From CAG-488 sp051881315 (lineage in GTDB: Bacteria; Bacillota; Clostridia; Oscillospirales; Acutalibacteraceae): a DNA stretch of 7,313 nt. The notes under the pieces were generated by a model. The model worked only from the letters and a program-made list of their open reading frames with translations, was not told where the DNA came from and searched no databases. The stretch lies in contig JBJEPQ010000046.1 of the NCBI GenBank assembly GCA_051881315.1, positions 1-7,313 on the forward strand, read 5' to 3'. Below, piece after piece: positions 1-5,915 of this stretch. The position numbers and the translations under genes are program-made. The number at the start of each line of letters is the position of its first letter. Position 1 is the stretch's first letter.

Positions 1-8
1 TTCTCACC

Positions 9-221
9 TTACCTTTCATCACGGTTACGCTGACGGATTAAAAATTTGCGGTAATACTCGCAAGCCTTCAAAACAAAATCCTCAGCCTGCTTTGCATTGG
101 CGTTAGGGACATATTTGCGAATACGCTCCATCGGTACTTTGAACATTTCACGCTGATTTGCTTTTTCCTCGCTCATGACAGCGGCGATAACTTCGGGCGT
201 CAAGCCTTGTTCCCCACTCAT
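9..221 (-). pseudogene. C-terminal fragment of ParB, separated by a frameshift
   Basis: This 70-residue frame is the missing C-terminus of the ParB-like gene just upstream (226-867). Removing one C from the C5 run at 253-257 (read on the minus strand) joins the two frames. The join then reads ...DCTPSLSQACRFKKMSGEQG..., which fits the conserved DCTPSLSQA-type linker of ICE-encoded ParB proteins. The joined protein would have 285 residues, normal for the family. The fragment contains the end of the DNA-binding part (EVIAAVMSEEKANQ) and a basic, helical tail (RKFLIRQRNRDER), probably the dimerisation segment. The ATG used here is an internal Met of ParB and has only AAGAAG in front of it, a poor ribosome binding site, so independent translation is doubtful. 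The next bases downstream on the minus strand (8 to 1, GGTGAGAA) could be the ribosome binding site of a gene beyond the window. Confidence 0.75.
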
Positions 222-225
222 CTTC

Positions 226-867
226 TTAAAACGGCAAGCCTGAGAAAGTGATGGGGGTGCAATCGTTCAGCTCCATTTGTTCCAACAGATCGTACTGTTC
301 CTGTTCATTAAGATATGAAAGTTCAACAGCGGGAGTAAAAGAAATACGCCCGTCATCCACATATTGCAGAATTTCTGGGATAAGGTTGGTAAGGCGGATA
401 TAGCGTTTAATAGTATCTTTGCTTGTACCCGCATCCTCTGCAATTTGTTCGGTTGCTAACTTCGGTGCAACTTGCACCGAAGTTAAATCAGCACGGAATC
501 GCTGATGAGCTAATGCTTCTGCCTTCATCTTGTAAGCAAAGGCTTTTTCAGATGGCAGGATGTGCTCTCGGTGTAGGTTGCTATCTACAAGCACGATTGC
601 CGCCGCATCACGGTCAAGAGATACAACTAAGGCAGGGACTTCTTCAATCCCTGCCTTTCTGCACGCCATAACCCGTCTGTGACCGGATATGATTTCGTAT
701 TCGTCTGCGGTGTTTTCTTTCGGTCGGACTATAATGGGGGAAACAACGCCGTTTTGCTGAATGCTCTCGGCAAGGCGTTCCATTTCCTCGTTGTCTTTCA
801 CCTTATAGGGGTGGTTCTCAAAAGGGTGTAATTTCTCAATAGAGATGTTTTTCTTAGTATTTTTCAT
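226..867 (-). CDS. parB: ParB/Spo0J-family partition protein, N-terminal part (frameshifted gene)
   Basis: ParB proteins bind parS sites and spread or clamp on DNA using CTP; ICE-encoded copies probably help maintenance or regulation. Seen here: the N-terminal ParB/Srx-type domain at about residues 8-105, with ISGHRR at 60-65 (the GHRR nucleotide-binding box) and DSNLHREHILPSEKAFAY at 95-112, which is highly typical of Clostridia ICE ParBs. A helix-turn-helix follows at about 135-160 (TEQIAEDAGTSKDTIKRYIR), then PAVELSYL at 179-186. The frame fails after DCTP (residue 205), ends eight residues later, and the rest of the protein is encoded in another frame at 9-221. The truncated product keeps the CTP box and HTH but lacks the C-terminal dimerisation part. 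The start overlaps the relaxase stop (ATGA), with GAGG 9 bases before the ATG. No ParA is visible in the window. The family call is firm; whether the gene is functional is not. Confidence 0.9.
   Translation of the reverse strand: MKNTKKNISIEKLHPFENHPYKVKDNEEMERLAESIQQNGVVSPIIVRPKENTADEYEIISGHRRVMACRKAGIEEVPALVVSLDRDAAAIVLVDSNLHREHILPSEKAFAYKMKAEALAHQRFRADLTSVQVAPKLATEQIAEDAGTSKDTIKRYIRLTNLIPEILQYVDDGRISFTPAVELSYLNEQEQYDLLEQMELNDCTPITFSGLPF
457..485. repeat. Perfect 14-bp inverted repeat with a 1-base centre inside parB
   Basis: TAACTTCGGTGCAA (457-470) and TTGCACCGAAGTTA (472-485) are exact reverse complements separated by a single C. The site lies in the coding sequence for the LTSVQVAPKLA segment just before the ParB helix-turn-helix. 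It has the form of a binding site for a dimeric protein, such as a parS-like site within parB, but it does not match the classical Firmicutes parS sequence (TGTTTCACGTGAAACA). It could also be a consequence of codon choice. Confidence 0.8.
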
Positions 868-2237
868 CGTTCATAACCTCGTTCTTTCTTTAATCTCAAA
901 TTGTTGTGTTTCATTTCGATATTGCGCTCGGCATCAAGAAGCTCGTGTATCTTAGAGATATGCTCCTCAATACGCCTTGCAATATCTCTCTGCTTCCGCA
1001 GGGGTGTGATTTGTTTGGTAATCTCTTTGGCTTTCGCCTTCAAAGCAGCATCTGTTTCGGGTGTTTTTGCACGGCGGATTTTTAACCGCACCGCATACCG
1101 TTCTTGCTCCAACGCGACGATACGATCAGATAAATCTTCCTGAAATAGCAAAAGCTCCTTTGGCGACTCAATGTGGTTGTCGCAAAGGAGCTGGTATTCC
1201 TCAATATATTTATCCAACTTCTGTACCTTTGCCCGCATCATCGGCGATAGTGGTCGGTTATCTGCCTCCCCAATATTACTGCCCGTGCAGATTTTTATGA
1301 GTTCTATAAAAACCTCAAATAGTAGTTGCACCGTATCTTTCCGCCGTGCCTGCCGTAGCTGATATTCAAAAGTAAGCAGGGGCACTCGTTTCCATTTGGG
1401 TGTTATCAGCACATATAATTCGGGAAGTTTTTGGTTAGCAACAAGTTTTTCTCGCATTGTTTCCCGTGAATAGTTTTCTCCAAGGCTTGTAATGCGCACT
1501 GCCCGTTTCCATCCGTCTGCTATAACAGAAGGGTGTTCATAACGGAAATCACGTTCAAACCTATATCCGAGCGTTTTCAGATAATATTCAAATTCCTTAA
1601 AGGAGCAGCACTTTGAAAGGGCTTCATCCACATCCCGCCGCAGCATATCTCTGTGGGTGAGCTTGCCGGAGTTGCGTATCCAATATTCCTTTTTATTGCT
1701 GTAGAAATGCGTAAAGGGTATGACGGATTTACCGTGTTCCACACAAACTTCATCAGAAATCTGCCTGAGCTGAATGTGGTCACGAATATGGTTTTCAAAC
1801 TTTCTACCCGTTTTGAAGGATACCGAGTTCACCACAAAATGATTGTGGATATTATCGGTATTAAGGTGGGTGGTGACTACCACCTCGTAATTATCGCCCC
1901 ACATACGCCTTGCTGTTTCCACACCAATTCGGTGAGCTTCGGCAGGAGTGACTTCTTCCGATACAAAACTCTGATACCCGTGATAGGCTACATTGCCGCC
2001 GAGTTTGCCATACCGCCGCTTAGTTGCCATCATACATTGATAGGCTCTTTGATTCGGACAGTTGATACCCGACACATACATTGTTTGGTCGGTCTTTTGG
2101 TCGTTCTCCACGTAACGGAGCGCCGCCCACAAGTCCTCGTCCAAGAACTTTTTATCGGTTGTCTTATCGGGGTTCTCCGCATAGTCGATAACTTCCTTTA
2201 ATCGGGACTTGACGGGCCAGAATCCTGTACTTGCCAT
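864..2237 (-). CDS. MOB-P family relaxase (relaxase/mobilization nuclease)
   Basis: The relaxase nicks one strand at oriT, stays covalently bound to the 5' end through a tyrosine and pilots the strand to the recipient. The 457-residue protein has the family's N-terminal layout: VIDYAENPDKT at 16-26, with Tyr19 the likely catalytic tyrosine; YVSGINC at 54-60; AYHGYQSF at 84-91; and the metal-binding histidine signature HLNTDNIHNHF at 124-134 (His124, His131, His133). NSVSF follows at 137-141. The C-terminal third (about 330-457) is charged and rich in Lys, Arg, Glu and Leu, probably coiled coil. The length and all motifs look intact, so this gene appears functional, unlike ParB downstream. The start is fixed by a strong AAGGAGGTG 5-6 bases before the ATG. 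The first 40 bases overlap the end of mobC, pointing to translational coupling, and the stop overlaps the parB start. It resembles relaxases of Tn1549-like elements by motif pattern; the subfamily is inferred. Confidence 0.93.
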   Translation of the reverse strand: MASTGFWPVKSRLKEVIDYAENPDKTTDKKFLDEDLWAALRYVENDQKTDQTMYVSGINCPNQRAYQCMMATKRRYGKLGGNVAYHGYQSFVSEEVTPAEAHRIGVETARRMWGDNYEVVVTTHLNTDNIHNHFVVNSVSFKTGRKFENHIRDHIQLRQISDEVCVEHGKSVIPFTHFYSNKKEYWIRNSGKLTHRDMLRRDVDEALSKCCSFKEFEYYLKTLGYRFERDFRYEHPSVIADGWKRAVRITSLGENYSRETMREKLVANQKLPELYVLITPKWKRVPLLTFEYQLRQARRKDTVQLLFEVFIELIKICTGSNIGEADNRPLSPMMRAKVQKLDKYIEEYQLLCDNHIESPKELLLFQEDLSDRIVALEQERYAVRLKIRRAKTPETDAALKAKAKEITKQITPLRKQRDIARRIEEHISKIHELLDAERNIEMKHNNLRLKKERGYER

Positions 2238-2557
2238 TGTGCCACCTCCTTGCGTATCTGCCGTGCGTTTTGCTTTGGCGTATCTATGATTTCGGCATAA
2301 ATATCGTCAAACAGTTTAAGTGCCGCCGTTTCCATTTCGGGAGATAACTCACGATTGAGCAGTTCGCTTAATTTCTCGTTAAAAGTATAAAAGGCATCGG
2401 GAACAACTGCTTTCACAGTGTATCCCAACGCCCGATTGCGGAGATATTCAGCGACGGGAATGCCGCAGCTCTCAGCGAGTTCGGTGATCTTCTTTTTCTC
2501 CTGCGGAGATACCCGAAGATATAACCGACACGGCTTTTCTTTTGGATTTCTATTCAT
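2198..2557 (-). CDS. mobC: MobC/NikA-like relaxosome accessory protein
   Basis: A 119-residue ribbon-helix-helix type protein that would bind oriT repeats and help the relaxase open or nick the DNA. The N-terminal part RLYLRVSPQEKKKITELAES (11-30), followed by CGIPVAEYLRNRALG (31-45), is the typical MobC/NikA beta strand plus two helices. The helical C-terminal part includes LSELLNREL (63-71). A longer frame opens at 2659, but the start at 2557 is preferred: AGAAGGA lies 6-7 bases before it, the upstream codons run through the hairpins of the candidate oriT, and the conserved domain begins right after it. Another in-frame ATG at 2563 touches the ribosome binding site and is less likely. The gene sits directly downstream of the oriT-like region and overlaps the relaxase start by 40 bases, the common arrangement of a relaxosome operon. 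Confidence 0.88.
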   Translation of the reverse strand: MNRNPKEKPCRLYLRVSPQEKKKITELAESCGIPVAEYLRNRALGYTVKAVVPDAFYTFNEKLSELLNRELSPEMETAALKLFDDIYAEIIDTPKQNARQIRKEVAQWQVQDSGPSSPD

Positions 2558-2586
2558 ATACATTCCTTCTTTCTGTAATCGGGGTA

Positions 2587-2746
2587 TTAGGGGCGAAAAG
2601 CCCCTAAAGGGAAACAGTAGGCGAAAACGCTTACTGTTTGTTTGGAACTTGCCGTACAAGTTCCCTGCTTGTTACGGTGTAAGACACACGCTACTTAGCG
2701 TATGCCTTCCATTCTCCGTGGCTTGCACCGTGAGGGAGCGACCTCA
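2587..2746. other. Candidate oriT: cluster of inverted repeats upstream of mobC
   Basis: The region between parR and mobC (2558-2920) has no gene but holds a dense series of hairpins. H1 is TTAGGGGC/GCCCCTAA (2587-2607, loop GAAAA). H2 is AAACAGTA..GCG/CGC..TACTGTTT (2612-2639, loop AAAA, one mismatch). H3 is GGAACTTG/CAAGTTCC (2644-2664, loop CCGTA). H4 is ACGCTA/TAGCGT (2688-2701). H5 is TGAGG/CCTCA (2731-2746). None has a U-tract on the minus strand, so they are not ordinary terminators. Directly after H3 the plus strand reads TTCCCTG-C; the CCTG-C part matches the IncP-type nic core (ATCCTG-C), which would place a nick between 2667 and 2668, next to an inverted repeat as in RP4. The position before mobC and the relaxase is where MOB-P oriTs usually lie. 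The oriT call is inference from structure and context; the exact nic is tentative. Confidence 0.6.
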
Positions 2747-2818
2747 TACTGTTCTTGTTAGTGCAAATCGTGCTTTCGTGCCATTTCTCTGCGCCGTTGT
2801 CACCACTTTTTTAGGGAG

Positions 2819-2899
2819 TGCCGTCAGTATCGCAGAATAGTGGAACCAATGCGGTTAGTGGGGACAATTCTTTTCAAAATTGCCGTCACAGTACCGTCA
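2819..2899. repeat. Three CCGTCA repeats downstream of parR (possible centromere or accessory site)
   Basis: CCGTCA occurs at 2821-2826, 2883-2888 and 2894-2899. Two copies share the longer forms TGCCGTCAGTA (2819-2829) and TGCCGTCACAGTA (2881-2893). They lie in the gene-free stretch right after parR and before the candidate oriT. ParR-type proteins bind arrays of short direct repeats, so these might be part of a parC-like site, although parC usually precedes parM. A weak promoter-like pair on the minus strand, TTGACA (2934-2929) and TATCCC (2911-2906) with a 17-base spacer, overlaps this area and could serve mobC. Low confidence for any specific role. Confidence 0.3.
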
Positions 2900-2920
2900 A
2901 AAACAGGGATAAGTGTACCC

Positions 2921-3250
2921 TCAGAAGCTGTCAAGAAAATCGAGCATTGCTTCTTCGCTTTCGGCATTGTTTTCTTTTTCAACAGGCGGTATTTGTGCAG
3001 GCAGTGTCTGCACAAACTGTAATAAGCCACCAAGCGGGTTGTTTTTTGAGGTTTCCTCTCGGATTGTAGCAATAACCCTTTCAAGAAAAGCATCTTCGGT
3101 TGCAGTTCTTTCTGACAGCTCCATATATCCGCAGATAGCAGAAATGACCGCCTTGCTGTATGAAACCTCTGCGTTTTGCAGATACTCATAAGCCTTGCGG
3201 TCATTTTCCTTATCTAAATTAAAGCGGACTTTTACATTCTTAATGCTCAT
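2921..3250 (-). CDS. ParR-like centromere-binding partner of ParM
   Basis: A 109-residue protein encoded right after the ParM-like gene with an ATGA overlap (parR ATG and parM TGA share bases), a sign of coupled translation. The N-terminus VKVRFNLDKENDRKAYEYLQN (7-27) is a beta strand followed by a helix, as in ribbon-helix-helix ParR/StbB-type proteins, and the SYSKAVISAICGYM segment (30-43) would be the second helix. The C-terminus is acidic and ends in MLDFLDSF, like the short tail by which ParR proteins contact ParM filaments. AAGGTGG stands 7 bases before the ATG. A longer frame in another phase (2824-3204) overlaps but has no matching start signal. The role is known for the family; assignment here rests on the N-terminal pattern and on adjacency to parM. 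Confidence 0.75.
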   Translation of the reverse strand: MSIKNVKVRFNLDKENDRKAYEYLQNAEVSYSKAVISAICGYMELSERTATEDAFLERVIATIREETSKNNPLGGLLQFVQTLPAQIPPVEKENNAESEEAMLDFLDSF

Positions 3251-4173
3251 ACCGCACCACCTTTTCTGTGAAGAGTCACGAGCGCCATATACTCATATCC
3301 CTTTGCGGTGGCACAAATATCCTCGTTAATAATAACTCGGCTTGCATCATACTCAGCAAAGTTGCGGATTAAACACCCACCGCCGCCAACCACATAGAGT
3401 TTCATCAGTTTGGGATCGTATTCGTGTTCACGCAGACGACAGAAAATACCGGCGGTGTATTCTTTGGCGGTCTTAATAACCGTTTCAAGGTACTGCCCGT
3501 CAATATCAGCTGTGCCTTTATTCAGGATTTCCGTAACCATAGCATCATCAAGGGTGGTGTGGTGTACTTTCATCATCTGCTCACGGATAAGCAAAGCGCA
3601 TTGATGGGTGCCGTACTTCTCGGTAAACATACGCTGTGCGTCGGGTTTCTTGTTTACAATCCGAAGCAGGTTCATTGTGCCGTTGCCGATATCGCAGAGC
3701 ATATTGACACCCTTAAAATCGCCGAGCCGTTCTGCAACGGCGGCAAAGCCCTGCGGATAGATTTCCGCACCGACAAATTTAATGTGGTATTCGGTGTTTC
3801 GGAAAGTAAATTCAACATCGCCGTGCTGAAGCAAATATTTCTTAAACTCTGCCTTTTGCTCGCTTACCCAAGTAAGCGGCAGTCCTGCGGCGACAAACAC
3901 GGAAGCCTCGGTGATGCGTTCCCGTCTGAGTTCCCGTGCGATAGCGGCAAGGGTGAGAACATAATAGTCCTCGTCATTAAACTTGTTCGCCGTAAATTCC
4001 TTATGACCGACGTCGATGGAATAATATTTGCCGTTCCATTGGAGCAGGTCGCTGACAAAGGTGGGTTCAGTATCGCTTTTCATTACTCCGGTGGGAAAGC
4101 AGCAGTTCGCCGTTTTCATATTCCCATACCCGTGGTCGATACCGATAACAACTATTTCATTAAATTTCTTCAT
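3247..4173 (-). CDS. ParM/StbA-family actin-like ATPase
   Basis: ParM-type proteins polymerise with ATP into filaments that push apart DNA copies bound by ParR; in integrative elements they may stabilise the excised circular form. This 308-residue protein shows the actin-fold nucleotide motifs in order: phosphate-1 loop VIGIDHGYGNMK (9-20), connecting segment VAAGLPL (94-100), phosphate-2 loop CDIGNGTMNLL (160-170) and adenosine motif VVGGGGCLIRN (261-271). Length matches the family (about 300-340). The start is supported by AAAAGGAG 9-10 bases before the ATG. It lies 18 bases downstream of the cysteine-rich VLP gene and overlaps the ParR-like gene, so all three are probably one transcript. 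No disruption seen. Confidence 0.9.
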   Translation of the reverse strand: MKKFNEIVVIGIDHGYGNMKTANCCFPTGVMKSDTEPTFVSDLLQWNGKYYSIDVGHKEFTANKFNDEDYYVLTLAAIARELRRERITEASVFVAAGLPLTWVSEQKAEFKKYLLQHGDVEFTFRNTEYHIKFVGAEIYPQGFAAVAERLGDFKGVNMLCDIGNGTMNLLRIVNKKPDAQRMFTEKYGTHQCALLIREQMMKVHHTTLDDAMVTEILNKGTADIDGQYLETVIKTAKEYTAGIFCRLREHEYDPKLMKLYVVGGGGCLIRNFAEYDASRVIINEDICATAKGYEYMALVTLHRKGGAV

Positions 4174-4191
4174 TTTGCATTTCTCCTTTTC

Positions 4192-4422
4192 TCATTTCAG
4201 TTTGTTGTGTTTCTTGATTTGTTCGTACAGTTCCTTATCGGCGGGCAATACTGCTTTTTTAAAATAGTTACAGTAAATCCCGTAGATAGAGATAAGCTGC
4301 ACACAGCGGTGTGCTTCGCCGTCGTCAAGCAGGATGCAGTTGCCGTCCTTATCACAGTTGGCACAAAGTGACTTAACAAGACGGTGAACCTTCTCCGCCT
4401 GCTTGGGCGTAATCTTCATCAT
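4192..4422 (-). CDS. Cysteine-rich VLP domain protein
   Basis: A small 76-residue protein recognised by the Cys-rich VLP family pattern: five cysteines (20, 23, 29, 40, 51) followed by the name-giving VLP at 58-60 within KKAVLPADKELYEQI. CANC plus the later cysteines could bind a metal such as zinc; this is inference. The family is common in conjugative elements of Firmicutes and its function is not established. The frame is open to 4455, but the ATG at 4422 is chosen because AAAGGAGG stands 8 bases upstream; a second ATG follows at once. It is the first gene of the leftward operon, downstream of a leader with a terminator hairpin, and is followed by the ParM-like gene after 18 bases. Confidence 0.82.
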   Translation of the reverse strand: MMKITPKQAEKVHRLVKSLCANCDKDGNCILLDDGEAHRCVQLISIYGIYCNYFKKAVLPADKELYEQIKKHNKLK

Positions 4423-4453
4423 AGACCTTTCCTCCTTTCCGTTTTCGGACAAC

Positions 4454-4480
4454 AAAAAAGCCGCCGGTTTCCCGACGGCT
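4454..4480 (-). terminator. Intrinsic terminator in the leader of the leftward operon (possible attenuator)
   Basis: On the minus strand AGCCGTCGG (4480-4472), loop GAAA and CCGGCGGCT (4467-4459) form a 9-bp stem with one G-U pair, followed by six U. It lies between the predicted promoter (4518-4544) and the first gene (start 4422), so it would stop most transcripts before the operon. A competing hairpin is possible: ACGGC (4489-4485) with GCCGT (4479-4475), loop ACACA, uses the 5' arm of the terminator. This mutually exclusive pairing is what an attenuator needs. The hairpin is seen; the regulatory role is inference. Confidence 0.75.
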
Positions 4481-4517
4481 GTGTGCCGTGTATTTGTGAG
4501 GTTTTCGCTCCCTCTAC

Positions 4518-4544
4518 TTTATAGAATACGGAGAGGAAGGTCAA
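4518..4544 (-). promoter_or_regulatory. Predicted sigma-A promoter of the leftward operon
   Basis: On the minus strand TTGACC (4544-4539) and TATAAA (4523-4518) are separated by 15 bases, shorter than the optimal 17. Transcription would start near 4511, giving a leader of about 90 bases before the cysteine-rich VLP gene. CCTCT and AGAGG flank the -10 hexamer as a short inverted pair, which could be an operator. Confidence 0.5.
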
Positions 4545-4722
4545 ATAGCAAGTATTACGCAACTCAAATGAAATGATTTGCGCAACTACTCATAAAACAT
4601 TGAAAATACTGTATTTTTGTGATATACTATATTACAATCAAACTTTCCAAATGGTGTTGCAACTGAAATTATCGAAACTTTTTTGAATTTTTGCAAAGGG
4701 ACATTTATTGGACACTTGCTAT
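4545..4722. repeat. Inverted 9-mer and GCAACT repeats in the divergent control region
   Basis: ATAGCAAGT (4545-4553) and ACTTGCTAT (4714-4722) are exact reverse complements. Each reads ACTTGCTAT outward, just upstream of the leftward -35 and over the second rightward promoter. Between them GCAACT occurs three times (4559-4564, 4582-4587, 4659-4664), twice as CGCAACT 23 bases apart, together with the small palindromes TTGCGCAA and GTTGCAAC. They may be binding sites for a regulator shared by both operons. Confidence 0.45.
4600..4628 (+). promoter_or_regulatory. Strong sigma-A type promoter of the rightward operon
   Basis: TTGAAA (4600-4605), a 17-base spacer and TATACT (4623-4628), with TGA just before the -10 (an extended -10). 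The start would be near 4635, leaving a leader of about 115 bases before the DUF6076-like gene. Confidence 0.65.
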
Positions 4723-4725
4723 GTT
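4698..4725 (+). promoter_or_regulatory. Possible second rightward promoter with 11-bp tandem motif
   Basis: GGGACA (4698-4703) and TATGTT (4720-4725), 16 bases apart, with TGC before the -10 as an extended element; the start would be near 4732. GGACA is repeated with an 11-base period (4699-4703 and 4710-4714), one helical turn, suggesting an operator or an unusual -35 region. The ribosome binding site GGAGG (4737-4741) follows. Confidence 0.35.
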
Positions 4726-4751
4726 AGAATTAGGATGGAGGGCAAGAAGCT

Positions 4752-5894
4752 ATGCGTGAAAAGGTTGATTATTTTACCGCTGACTACCGTGACGGCAGAG
4801 TACATATCGGCGGAAAAGTATATCAGGCAGGGTATTTCGCCACCCATCTGCTCAATCAATTTTATGAAAATGACACCGCCGCCCGCATTGCCGTGTTTAC
4901 AACGGATAATTGGCATTTGGAGCAAACGCTTGAAATCGGGTATATGGATAAGAAAGATTTCCTCGAAACCGGTAAGCGTATGCTGAACATCTTTCAGGCG
5001 CTCCCTTGGCTCAGTCCCTTTAATATGCTCGACACCAAAGCGGAACGGGAGCGTGTAGCAAATCTCTTTACCAAAGAAACCTACACAAAGATAACGGAAT
5101 ATTGGGAATGTAAAGCAGAGGTCTATTCTATGACCGATGAACAGGCATTTCTTGACAGTGTCCCAAAGTCCTACGACAAGAAGTTTATGATAGAGGCACG
5201 GGACTTGCTCAATGAGGTTTTCTTTACACTGGATTTCTATAATGATCTGACAGAGGATATGCGCAATGCTTTTTATGCCCTGCGGAAATTTGTTTCCCGT
5301 ACAGAGGAGGCAGAGCGTTTTGACGAGGAACACCTGCTCCCTATTGCGTTAGAGGTATTCGGTAAAGTTCCTTTCCCTGTTCAGACGGAATATGTAGGCA
5401 TTAAGAAGTCAAGCCGCAGTAAAACGGCAACGGTCGCACGGCGGTTATATTTTGAAAGTTATTACAGTTTTATTCTCACAGATTTCTTTGAAGGTCTGCA
5501 TCACGGGCATTATCCGAGACAATGCGAAATCTGCAAAAAGTATTTCCTTATGACCTCTGCCCGTAAGCAAAAATACTGTAACGGTATTTCTCCCTTTGAA
5601 TACAAAGGTGAGAAAATGACTTGCAGACAGTACGCCGTCATAATAGGTAAAAAGGAAAAGGTGGATGCACACCCGATTCTGAGCATTCATAAAAAACGGT
5701 GTAACTGTATCCGAGCCGAACTGTCCAAAGGCACAATTACAAGAGAATTTGCGACGGCGGCGAAAGAAATTGCGGACGAGCTGAAAACATTGGCTATACA
5801 CGGGGATGAATATACCGCCGATCAGTTCAAGAAGGATATGACACGGGAAGCGCTATATGCGCTGACCGATAAACGATTAAAGCAGCGGAAGTAA
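4752..5894 (+). CDS. DUF6076-like protein with a four-cysteine putative zinc site
   Basis: A 380-residue soluble protein with no signal peptide or membrane segment visible. The clearest element is a treble-clef-like cluster at 258-291: CEICKKYFL (Cys258, Cys261), RKQKYCN (Cys276) and MTCRQYA (Cys291). This C-x2-C...YC...C pattern resembles DUF6076 and the CGNR-type zinc fingers, and implies metal binding and perhaps contact with nucleic acid. A further CNC at 317-319 lies in a basic stretch. The preceding part (about 60-250) is mostly helical, and the tail is Lys/Arg-rich (TDKRLKQRK). The start is supported by GGAGG 10 bases upstream. Only 21 bases separate it from the sigma-like gene, so the two are probably cotranscribed; a regulatory partnership is inference. 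No biochemical function is known to me, and the family name is from recall of its motif rather than a search. Confidence 0.65.
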   Translation: MREKVDYFTADYRDGRVHIGGKVYQAGYFATHLLNQFYENDTAARIAVFTTDNWHLEQTLEIGYMDKKDFLETGKRMLNIFQALPWLSPFNMLDTKAERERVANLFTKETYTKITEYWECKAEVYSMTDEQAFLDSVPKSYDKKFMIEARDLLNEVFFTLDFYNDLTEDMRNAFYALRKFVSRTEEAERFDEEHLLPIALEVFGKVPFPVQTEYVGIKKSSRSKTATVARRLYFESYYSFILTDFFEGLHHGHYPRQCEICKKYFLMTSARKQKYCNGISPFEYKGEKMTCRQYAVIIGKKEKVDAHPILSIHKKRCNCIRAELSKGTITREFATAAKEIADELKTLAIHGDEYTADQFKKDMTREALYALTDKRLKQRK

Positions 5895-5915
5895 AACAGA
5901 TGGGAGGTGAGTGCC

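Noticed and set aside
1653..2201. Plus-strand frame opposite the relaxase
   Set aside because: Shadow of the relaxase gene, with no start signal or recognisable motif.
2587..2639. Hairpins H1 and H2 as terminators of the parMR transcript
   Set aside because: No run of U follows either stem on the minus strand, so an oriT or protein-binding role fits better.
2824..3204. Minus-strand frame of 126 codons overlapping parR
   Set aside because: It overlaps the ParR-like gene in another phase; parR has the ATGA overlap with parM, a good ribosome binding site and a family-like N-terminus.
3424..4371. Long plus-strand frame opposite parM
   Set aside because: Antisense to a gene with all actin-like motifs intact; its translation shows no domain pattern and it has no start signal.
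4719..5333. Minus-strand frame opposite the DUF6076-like gene
   Set aside because: Shadow frame; the sense gene has a ribosome binding site, upstream promoters and a conserved cysteine cluster.
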